Shown here: piece by piece, positions 6,735 through 12,167 of the stretch
Position numbering within the stretch: position 1 is the first letter of the stretch
Layout: each line of letters begins with the position of its first letter
Source: Solobacterium sp.
GTDB lineage: Bacteria; Bacillota_I; Bacilli_A; Erysipelotrichales; Erysipelotrichaceae
Assembly (NCBI GenBank): GCA_017543005.1
Contig: JAFWEA010000011.1
Location: 1 to 12,167 of the forward strand
Direction of reading: 5' to 3'
DNA length: 12,167 nucleotides
Program-made: the position numbers and the translations under genes
Notes under the pieces: generated by a model
Told to the model about the DNA's origin: nothing
The model's input: only the letters and a program-made list of their open reading frames with translations
Databases searched by the model: none

Positions 6735-7991
6735 ATGGAACTGTATCGCGGCAATATTGTCTACGCCGAATCTGCGGAAAAACTGGCAGAATACCGGCGC
6801 GCCTGGCTGGCGGTCGAAGCCGGCCGGGTCAAGGGAATCTACCCGGTGCTGCCGGAAGAATATGAGGGTCTGCCGGTAACGGATTTCGGTGATGACGTGA
6901 TCATTCCGGCCTTTTCGGATCTGCATGTGCACGCGCCGCAGTATCCGCAGCGGGGCCTGGCCATGGATACACTGCTGGAAGACTGGCTGAACCGCTATAC
7001 ATTTCCGCTGGAAGAGCGCTATGCCGATCCGGCTTTTGCCAAGGCAGTCTATGATCGTTTCGTCGATGACCTGCTGGCTCACGGGACGATGCATGCGGTC
7101 ATCTTCGGCACGATTCATGTGCCGGCCACGGACTACCTGATCGGGCGGCTGGAAGAAAAGGGCATGCATGCCCTGGTCGGCAAGGTCAACATGGACATCA
7201 ACAGTCCGGCCGGACTCTGTGAAGATACGGCGAAATCCCTGGAGGAAACAGAAGAATTCCTGGCTCGTCACCGGAATAACAAAACCGCCAGGCCGATCCT
7301 GACCCCGCGGTTTGCGCCGACCTGCAGCTGGGAGCTGCTGTGCGGTCTCGGCAAGCTGGCCGCAAAGTACGAAACCGGGGTGCAGACGCATCTGGTCGAA
7401 TCGCTCTGGGAAGCAGCCGAAGCCGTTAAGATGTATCCGGAATGCGGCTGTGACACGGGGATTTATGAACAGGCCGGTCTGCTTGGCCACGGCCCGCTGC
7501 TTGGTGCGCATTTCATCTATCCGCAGGATGAGGATATCCGCATCCTGAAAAAATATGACGGCTTTGCTGTTCAGTGTCCGGATGCGACGATCAATGTCAT
7601 CGCCGGCATCATGTCTTCGGCCGCGCTGGCTGATGCGGGCATCCGGCTGGGCTATGGCAGTGATATTGCCGGCGGCCATAACCTCGGTATCTTCGGGGAA
7701 GCGGCCCGCTCCGTCCAGCTGTCCAAGATCAAGACGCTTTACGAACCGGAAAACAACCGGCCGATCTCCTTTGCCCGGGCCTTCCATACCGCCACCAAAG
7801 AGGGCGGCTCGGTGTTCGGCAAGGTCGGCAGTCTGGAGCCGGGTTATCAGTTTGATGCCCTGGTCATCGGCGGCGTGACGGATCCGTTCATGGAACTGAC
7901 GCCCGTCCAGCAGGTGGAACGGTTCTGCTACTTCGGCGAGACGAAGGATATCCATGCCCGGTATCTGGCCGGCAGAAAGATCGGAGACTGA
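6735..7991 (+). CDS. guaD: Guanine deaminase
   Basis: A 418-residue zinc-dependent amidohydrolase converting guanine to xanthine and ammonia in purine catabolism or salvage. Metal and catalytic residues are in place: H64 and H66 (SDLHVHAPQY), H219 (QTHLVE, with E222 the proton-shuttle glutamate), H259 (GAHF) and D310 (GSDIAGG). Family signatures LEDWLNRYTFPLE (81-93) and TPRF (190-193, with R192 matching the guanine-contact arginine) match vertebrate and bacterial guanine deaminases strongly, which separates it from other amidohydrolases. The ATG at 6735 follows AAGGAG at 6721-6726. The next gene starts one base after its stop (TGATATG). The HCP motif seen in some homologues reads QCP here (280-282), a variation I do not expect to matter. 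Confidence 0.93.
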   Translation: MELYRGNIVYAESAEKLAEYRRAWLAVEAGRVKGIYPVLPEEYEGLPVTDFGDDVIIPAFSDLHVHAPQYPQRGLAMDTLLEDWLNRYTFPLEERYADPAFAKAVYDRFVDDLLAHGTMHAVIFGTIHVPATDYLIGRLEEKGMHALVGKVNMDINSPAGLCEDTAKSLEETEEFLARHRNNKTARPILTPRFAPTCSWELLCGLGKLAAKYETGVQTHLVESLWEAAEAVKMYPECGCDTGIYEQAGLLGHGPLLGAHFIYPQDEDIRILKKYDGFAVQCPDATINVIAGIMSSAALADAGIRLGYGSDIAGGHNLGIFGEAARSVQLSKIKTLYEPENNRPISFARAFHTATKEGGSVFGKVGSLEPGYQFDALVIGGVTDPFMELTPVQQVERFCYFGETKDIHARYLAGRKIGD

Positions 7992-7992
7992 T

Positions 7993-8262
7993 ATGAATTT
8001 TTTCAGAATAGCCATACAGGGCCTGTTGCTGGTATCGATTCTGTTCATGGTGCAGGACAGGGAAGAAGGGCCGGTTCTCGGCATTTTCTGGGTTGTGGCT
8101 GCCCTAGGCTGGATCTGGCTGGCCTTTGACCATCTGAAAGATCTGAGTTCGCTGGTCAACCTGGTGATTGCCGCCCTGGATCTGGTCATGGCAATCTCAT
8201 ATCTGCTGCGGGGCCCGGGCCATCCTGGGCCTTGGCAGAAAACGCCGGAGACGCTGAGATGA
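7993..8262 (+). CDS. Small three-helix membrane protein, function unknown
   Basis: An 89-residue hydrophobic protein with probable membrane helices at about 6-20, 28-48 and 52-72 and a polar Pro/Gly-containing tail. I recognise no family. The ATG at 7993 is chosen because GGAG at 7983-7986 is correctly spaced; a longer frame from 7954 would run back into guaD. It starts one base after the guaD stop, and its own stop overlaps the Nudix gene start (ATGA), so it is translated as part of the operon. Its constant tight packing between guaD and the Nudix gene suggests a shared regulation, but a functional link is only inference. Confidence 0.75.
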   Translation: MNFFRIAIQGLLLVSILFMVQDREEGPVLGIFWVVAALGWIWLAFDHLKDLSSLVNLVIAALDLVMAISYLLRGPGHPGPWQKTPETLR

Positions 8263-8780
8263 GAATGCTGTTTGCCCTGGACCGGCAGGATTATGCCGGC
8301 TGTAAACAGGTGCAGCGGCGTGATTCGGCCCGGGCGATCATCATCCGTGACGGCCGGGTGGCCATGGTCTACAGCCGCAGATACGGCTACTACAAATTCC
8401 CCGGCGGCGGCCTGGAACCGCACGAAAGCCCGGTTGAAGCCCTGCAGCGGGAAACGCTGGAGGAAAGCGGGTTGAAGATCATTCCGGCATCGATCAGGGA
8501 ATACGGCTTTGTGCACCGCATCCAGAAAAGTCAGACGGATGAAACCGTCTGCTGGGTTCAGGATAACTACTATTATCTCTGCGAAGCCGAGGAAACGGTG
8601 CAGGCCCAGCAGCTGGATGACTATGAGGCAGAAGAGGGGTTCACGCCGCTGTTTGCCGATCCCCTTACAGTGATCCGCGCCAACCGGCAGGTGAAAGAGT
8701 CACCCTATGATCCGATCATGTTTGAGCGGGAAGCAAGGGTGCTGGAATGCCTGCGGCAGGAAGGGATTCTGCCGGAATAA
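8259..8780 (+). CDS. Nudix hydrolase
   Basis: A 173-residue Nudix-fold hydrolase that would cleave a nucleoside diphosphate linked to another moiety; the substrate cannot be told from sequence. The Nudix box spans residues 50-72 and fits GX5EX7REUXEEXGU: G50, E56, R64-E65, E68-E69, G71, with T66 at the usual hydrophobic position. It is preceded by the typical strand YGYYKFPGGG. The ATG at 8259 overlaps the upstream stop and has GGAG at 8247-8250; an upstream TTG (8232) is inside the previous gene and less likely. It is the last gene of the operon, followed by an inverted-repeat terminator region. Placement after guanine deaminase and in an operon with Cmk hints at nucleotide clean-up, which is inference. 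Confidence 0.92.
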   Translation: MRMLFALDRQDYAGCKQVQRRDSARAIIIRDGRVAMVYSRRYGYYKFPGGGLEPHESPVEALQRETLEESGLKIIPASIREYGFVHRIQKSQTDETVCWVQDNYYYLCEAEETVQAQQLDDYEAEEGFTPLFADPLTVIRANRQVKESPYDPIMFEREARVLECLRQEGILPE

Positions 8781-8787
8781 TTAACTG

Positions 8788-8883
8788 GATACTGATGAGA
8801 CGAAACCCTCCGTATTCGCCTGAAGAGGCTGATATGGAGGGTTTTCATTCCGGCAGAGACAGTTCTGCATCAGTATCTTTTTT
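8788..8883 (+). terminator. Nested inverted repeats with T6 tract, operon terminator region
   Basis: Two nested structures follow the Nudix gene. The inner one is a long hairpin (8802-8845): AAACCCTCC at 8803-8811 pairs with GGAGGGTTT at 8836-8844, and the helix continues inward through GTAT/ATAT and GCCT/AGGC to a GAAG loop with a single C-T mismatch. A short TTTT lies at its 3' side. The outer one is a perfect 10-bp repeat, GATACTGATG (8788-8797) and CATCAGTATC (8868-8877), followed directly by TTTTTT (8878-8883). A small stem GCAGA/TCTGC (8853-8857, 8864-8868) could complete a three-way junction. It most simply ends transcription of the operon. Confidence 0.75.
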
Positions 8884-8978
8884 GACAATAATTGTTTGAA
8901 TTCAAGGATATTTTATGTTGTCAGAAAAAAGGATAATATAGTACTGACAGGTTTTATCCATCTAGAAAAGGCAAATTT
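8882..8978 (+). promoter_or_regulatory. AT-rich promoter region of the MATE-HATPase gene
   Basis: This stretch is markedly more AT-rich than the genes around it. A perfect -35 hexamer TTGACA lies at 8882-8887, but the best -10 partner (GATATT, 8907-8912) is 19 bp away. A better -10, GATAAT at 8932-8937, lacks a clear -35. The exact promoter is therefore undecided. A perfect 10-bp palindrome TTGAATTCAA lies at 8896-8905. The ribosome binding site AAAAGG at 8966-8971 is seven bases before the ATG at 8979. Confidence 0.5.
8919..8949 (+). repeat. Inverted repeat in the MATE promoter, possible operator
   Basis: TGTCAG at 8919-8924 is mirrored by CTGACA at 8944-8949 with 19 bases between. The spacer contains the GATAAT -10-like sequence. 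The centre-to-centre distance of 25 bp is larger than for a simple operator. It could be a two-turn regulator site, an RNA stem in the leader, or chance. Confidence 0.35.
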
Positions 8979-10766
8979 ATGACACAGCAGGACAAACATC
9001 ATCCGGAACATTCGATACTGTTGTCGACGATATTCCGCCGATTGATCATTGCGAATTTTATCCAGAACGTGACCATGTCCATTACCGGCAGCATCGATAC
9101 CGCCCTGATCGGACGGTCCCTGGGCGCGACCGGTCTTTCGGCACTGCAGCTATCTGTACCGATTTTCTTTATCTTTTCCATCGTCAGCCAGACCTTCGGC
9201 AGCGGGGCCTCGATCGTCCTGACCAGACAGCTGGCCGGCGGTGAGCGGGACAAGGCGATACAGACGTTTTCGACCGTATGTGCCCTGACGGTCTGCATCG
9301 GCATTGTCTTTGCGGCAATCGGGCTGTTCTTCCCGGGTATCGTGGTCAATCTGATGGCCGGTTCGCTGGCCGATCCGGTGGTCAAGGCCGGGGTGACGGC
9401 ATACCTGAAACCGATTCTGCTGGCGGCGGTGATCGTAATGCTGTATGACGTATTTGTCGCGGTCATCATCATGGAAGGCGGCGAGAAGCGGATGATGCGG
9501 GCTGTTGCCATCATTATTGCCATGGATATCATCGGTGATCTGACCGCGATCAAACTGAATGCCGGCATGCTCGGGTTCGGCTTGTCGACATCAATTGCCT
9601 ATGTGCTGGCGTTCCTGTCACTGCTCGGGCATTTCCGCAGCAAGCAGTCCATGCTCAGGATCGAGACGAAAATCAAGATGCCGTATCTGGTCAAGGGGGT
9701 TATCCTGGCCGGCATGCCGCTGGGCATCCGGTTCCTGTGCGTCTTCCTGAGACCGCTGTTTGTTAACCGGATGATGCTGGAGTACGGCACACTTTCGGCT
9801 TTGGCAGCCCTGTCCGTGCAGGATGCGATCCATTACTTCCCGCAGGCCATGTGCTCGGGTATTGCGGCAACGGCGCTGCTGATGGCCGGCATGCTGTTCA
9901 TGGAGCAGGATGCGGATGGTCTGGCGAATGAGCGCCGGGATATCCTGCGCTGGAGCTTTATCGGCTGTACCGTCTTTGCCGCGCTGACAGGCTTCTGTCT
10001 GCCGGTGCTGATCCGGATCTTTACAACCGATCCGGAAATCTATTCGCTGGCCCTGACAGCCCTGCGCTGGTATCTGATCTGTGTGCCGTTTGCGGCGGTA
10101 AATTACGCGACCGCGTCCTATCTGCTCGGCATCGGCAAGACTACGCTTTCCAGCCTGCATATTGTCCTGGATCACTTTGCCTTCCCGGTGCTCTGGTCCA
10201 GACTCCTGGGTGCGATGTTCCATGAAACAGGTATTTACGCAGCGTTTGCGGCTTCGGAAATCTGCATGACATTGTTTGCCGGAATTGTGCTGGCCGGCTG
10301 GCTGATCTACCGGAAAAGCCATGCGCCGAAAGAGGCGAAGGACACCAATATTTACGAACTGAGAAAGCACGTCACAAGTGCCGAAGAAGCCAACGAGGCT
10401 TCGCAGGAAGTCTATGCGTTCTATAAGTTCCAGGGTATTGATCCCCGCCAGGTCTATCATCTGTCCCTGTGCATGGAGGAACTGGCCGTCAACAGTATCG
10501 AACACGGCTTCAATGACGGCCGGAAACATCATCTGGAAGTAAGGACCGCGGTCAGCGACGAATGGCTGATCCTGCGTCTGCGGGATGACTGCCGGCGCTT
10601 CAATCTGAAGGAACGCTATGAGATGCTCAATCCGAAGGATGTCGAGTCCCATATCGGTCTGCGGCTGATCTTTGCCAGCGCGGATGAGATCAGCTATTCC
10701 TCGGCGATGTACATGAACAACGTCTGCATCAAGATCAGACTGAAGGATAAACCTGCTGCGGCATAA
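8979..10766 (+). CDS. MATE-family transporter fused to a C-terminal RsbW-like HATPase domain
   Basis: A 595-residue fusion. Residues of about 15-448 form a polytopic MATE (multidrug and toxin extrusion) transporter with roughly a dozen hydrophobic helices in two halves, normally a sodium- or proton-driven antiporter of organic compounds. After a basic linker (RKSHAPKEAKD), residues 457-590 form a cytoplasmic GHKL ATPase domain of the RsbW/SpoIIAB anti-sigma type: N box MEELAVNSIEHG (499-510; E501, N505), a G1-like DDCRRF (536-541) and a G2-like GLRLI (560-564). The G1 glycine is cysteine and G2 is shortened, so ATP binding is uncertain. The reading frame is continuous with no stop or slippery site at the junction. 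The gene stands alone with its own promoter region and terminator. Substrate and partner are unknown, and no STAS or PP2C gene lies in the window. Confidence 0.88.
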   Translation: MTQQDKHHPEHSILLSTIFRRLIIANFIQNVTMSITGSIDTALIGRSLGATGLSALQLSVPIFFIFSIVSQTFGSGASIVLTRQLAGGERDKAIQTFSTVCALTVCIGIVFAAIGLFFPGIVVNLMAGSLADPVVKAGVTAYLKPILLAAVIVMLYDVFVAVIIMEGGEKRMMRAVAIIIAMDIIGDLTAIKLNAGMLGFGLSTSIAYVLAFLSLLGHFRSKQSMLRIETKIKMPYLVKGVILAGMPLGIRFLCVFLRPLFVNRMMLEYGTLSALAALSVQDAIHYFPQAMCSGIAATALLMAGMLFMEQDADGLANERRDILRWSFIGCTVFAALTGFCLPVLIRIFTTDPEIYSLALTALRWYLICVPFAAVNYATASYLLGIGKTTLSSLHIVLDHFAFPVLWSRLLGAMFHETGIYAAFAASEICMTLFAGIVLAGWLIYRKSHAPKEAKDTNIYELRKHVTSAEEANEASQEVYAFYKFQGIDPRQVYHLSLCMEELAVNSIEHGFNDGRKHHLEVRTAVSDEWLILRLRDDCRRFNLKERYEMLNPKDVESHIGLRLIFASADEISYSSAMYMNNVCIKIRLKDKPAAA

Positions 10767-10787
10767 GCAGAAAAACAAGCAACTGAT

Positions 10788-10816
10788 AAACCCGGAGTCT
10801 GATCTTCCGGGTTTTT
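10788..10816 (+). terminator. Rho-independent terminator after the MATE-HATPase gene
   Basis: AAACCCGGA at 10788-10796 pairs with TCCGGGTTT at 10806-10814 around a nine-base loop, and the T run continues to 10816. It starts 22 nt after the stop codon and serves the plus strand. A and T runs on both flanks could give weak function in the opposite direction as well. Confidence 0.88.
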
Positions 10817-10840
10817 GTTATGCATAAGAAAGCAGGGAAC

Positions 10841-10872
10841 AGAAAAGAGGAACTGCCTTGTGCAGTTCCTCT
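10841..10872 (-). terminator. Rho-independent terminator of the penicillin-binding protein gene
   Basis: A perfect 11-bp inverted repeat, AGAGGAACTGC (10846-10856) and GCAGTTCCTCT (10862-10872), has a five-base loop. Read on the minus strand it is followed by a TTTTCT tail (10846-10841). It lies 13 nt beyond the minus-strand stop codon at 10886-10888. Confidence 0.88.
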
Positions 10873-10885
10873 GAATGGAAATGAT

Positions 10886-12167
10886 TTACTGAGCGTGCCA
10901 ATTGCCGTCAGCGTCCCACCAGCCGGCTTCACCGTTGTAGTAGTCCGGGACCGGTTCATATTCGGCGATGGCACAGGCTGTTTCGCTGGACATGTCACCG
11001 CCGCCGCAGACCTGAACCTGACCCCAGAGATCGGTGACCCAGCCGTCAAACTGGCCGGTATCACTGCTGAAGGCACCGGCTTCATAACCGTCGAGATACA
11101 GGGTGCCCCAGAAGGAGCCGCCGCCTATGCCGGTCAGCCATGACAGGTCAACCAGGCAGGTGCCCCATTCATCGATATCATTCCACTGATCATGCAGAGA
11201 GATATTACGTTTTCCGCCGGCACAGAAGTCACCGTTGGTGCCCCAGGTAACGTGCAGGGTGCCGTACTGATCATAGGTGGCTGTGATGCCGAGTTTGTCA
11301 TCACCGTCTGTATTGAGGCTGGCCCGGAACTCCTCCGAACTCATCAACGGTTTTGCTTCAAGACCGGCCTTGGATTCCTGGGAAGTGATCAGATTCGCCG
11401 GATCCATCCAGTCTTCGGCCTGCACATGCGGCCAGCTGCCGTATACATACCGGACATCGATGACATCTTCCGGTTTCTTGACCGGTTCGGGCAGTTCCTC
11501 AGAGAGATCTTCCTCGACATTCAGCAGCAGCCGGTTGATATTGCCGGGGATATTGAGCTGGCTCTTATAGTTCGTATAATAGGTCTGCTTGCCGGCTACC
11601 GCCATGTCATAACCGACCCAGACACAGTTGGTATAGTGCGAAGTGCTGGCCACCATCCATTTGTCTTTCATCTGGCCGATCGGAATGCCGTAGGGGATAC
11701 CGTCGCGGCCCCAGTCGGTGGTGCCGGTTTTCGCATAGACAGGATAGCTGCGGCGCAGGATATCCATATAGTTCCAATAGGTGCCGCTGACGTTGTTTTC
11801 CATCAGCTGGCAGGTCAGCCAGGCACTGCCCGAACTCAGCACCTGCCGGTTCTGGTTCTGCGGATAGTACTCCGTGCCGTCCTGCATGACAATTTTCGCA
11901 ATGGTGTGCGGTTCATTGTAGACACCGCCGTTGATCAGCATGGCATGGGCGCCGGCCAGTTCCTTGACCGTTGTCTCAAACAGGGTGCCGCCGATGGCGA
12001 ACGAGAGGTGGAAGTTATCCTTGGTTACCCGGGAGAAACCGATGGAATTCAGGTAATTGACAACCTTGTCCTTGCCGACCGCATCGACAACCCGCTGCAG
12101 GGTCAGGATGGCCGGAATGTTCAGCGAGGAACCGACGGCATCCTTGATCGTGACATCACCGGTATAC
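10886..12167 (-). CDS. Penicillin-binding protein, C-terminal part (transpeptidase domain and Trp/Cys-rich tail)
   Basis: The gene enters from the right edge, so its N-terminus is missing; 426 residues are visible and the frame is open to the edge. The visible part is the second half of a class A (PBP1A-like) DD-transpeptidase, which crosslinks peptidoglycan outside the membrane. The SxN motif is SLN (visible residues 14-16, in GSSLNIPA), the region TVKELAGAHAMLINGGVYNEP is typical, and KTG is at 146-148 (YAKTGTTDWG). The SxxK serine and any glycosyltransferase domain would lie outside the window. After a Glu/Pro-rich linker (SEELPEPVKKPED) comes a C-terminal extension whose last 139 residues hold ten tryptophans and four cysteines and resemble no common PBP tail I know. 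An internal methionine at 11941 is not a start. Class A versus another class is inferred from the motif spacing and sequence style. Confidence 0.88.
   Translation of the reverse strand, partial: YTGDVTIKDAVGSSLNIPAILTLQRVVDAVGKDKVVNYLNSIGFSRVTKDNFHLSFAIGGTLFETTVKELAGAHAMLINGGVYNEPHTIAKIVMQDGTEYYPQNQNRQVLSSGSAWLTCQLMENNVSGTYWNYMDILRRSYPVYAKTGTTDWGRDGIPYGIPIGQMKDKWMVASTSHYTNCVWVGYDMAVAGKQTYYTNYKSQLNIPGNINRLLLNVEEDLSEELPEPVKKPEDVIDVRYVYGSWPHVQAEDWMDPANLITSQESKAGLEAKPLMSSEEFRASLNTDGDDKLGITATYDQYGTLHVTWGTNGDFCAGGKRNISLHDQWNDIDEWGTCLVDLSWLTGIGGGSFWGTLYLDGYEAGAFSSDTGQFDGWVTDLWGQVQVCGGGDMSSETACAIAEYEPVPDYYNGEAGWWDADGNWHAQ

Larger units (their letters stand above)
10767..10885. other. Convergent intergenic region with two terminators
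   Basis: This 119-bp gap between the converging MATE-HATPase and penicillin-binding protein genes contains one terminator for each strand and little else. I see no credible small gene or RNA gene here. Confidence 0.8.

Noticed and set aside
6690..8516. A 608-codon minus-strand open frame opposite guaD and the Nudix gene
   Set aside because: It crosses three plus-strand genes that have motifs, ribosome binding sites and tight spacing. The translated product has no domain signature and no credible ribosome binding site.
8792..8843. Hammerhead ribozyme-like core: CTGATGA followed by GAAAC, with a stem III and a GTT cleavage-like triplet
   Set aside because: Stem II would be only the three bases GAC, and stem I cannot form because the bases after 8843 do not pair with those before 8792. 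The CTGATG bases instead belong to the outer 10-bp repeat, so the resemblance is probably chance.
9618..10778. A 386-codon minus-strand open frame opposite the MATE-HATPase gene, with a similar one opposite der at 4102-5268
   Set aside because: Both are antisense shadows of certain genes and have no motifs. The first would begin just beyond the MATE stop without promoter support.
10820..11143. A 107-codon plus-strand open frame across the end of the penicillin-binding protein gene
   Set aside because: It begins inside the terminator region, runs antisense to a supported coding region, and has no ribosome binding site or recognisable motif.
10886..11941. A separate gene starting at the minus-strand ATG at 11941
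   Set aside because: The frame stays open to the window edge, and the upstream codons encode conserved transpeptidase sequence including the SxN motif, so this methionine is internal.

Overview
The window looks like a chromosomal segment of a Bacillota (Firmicutes) bacterium. Its G+C is moderate to high, in the fifties by eye. It has strong AGGAGG-type ribosome binding sites, ATGA stop/start overlaps and the conserved cmk-der-gpsA core. A gut Erysipelotrichia-type organism is my best guess, but that rests on general impression rather than a marker. The standard genetic code fits every gene. TTA, CTA and TCA codons look rare, which explains several very long antisense open frames that are not genes.

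Layout: (1) 8-2287, a two-gene plus-strand unit whose promoter lies upstream of the window. It encodes a D-threonine aldolase/D-serine dehydratase-family PLP enzyme and an isoaspartyl dipeptidase (iadA), and ends at a clear intrinsic terminator (2301-2334). (2) 2346-8780, a tightly packed plus-strand operon that starts at an extended -10 promoter. It encodes a tail-anchored, disordered, Ala-Pro-rich membrane protein, cytidylate kinase (cmk), the double-GTPase ribosome assembly factor Der, glycerol-3-phosphate dehydrogenase (gpsA), a four-helix membrane protein of unknown function, guanine deaminase (guaD), a small three-helix membrane protein and a Nudix hydrolase. Junctions are overlapping or within 17 nt. 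It ends in a nested inverted-repeat structure with a T6 tract (8788-8883). (3) 8884-10816, an AT-rich promoter region with an inverted repeat, then a monocistronic gene for a MATE-family transporter fused to a C-terminal GHKL/HATPase domain of the RsbW/SpoIIAB type, with its own terminator. (4) 10841-12167, on the minus strand, the C-terminal part of a penicillin-binding protein (transpeptidase domain plus an unusual Trp- and Cys-rich extension). It converges on the MATE gene with back-to-back terminators, and its N-terminus is outside the window.

How the genes fit together: region 2 combines nucleotide metabolism (Cmk, GuaD, Nudix), ribosome maturation (Der) and phospholipid precursor synthesis (GpsA) with three unrecognised membrane proteins, as in a growth-linked housekeeping operon. 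Region 1 looks like salvage of D-amino acids and isoaspartyl peptides. The most unusual gene is the MATE-HATPase fusion, which suggests a transporter coupled to a cytoplasmic partner-switching or nucleotide-sensing module. No complete new multi-gene system, CRISPR array, insertion sequence, tRNA or rRNA was seen.
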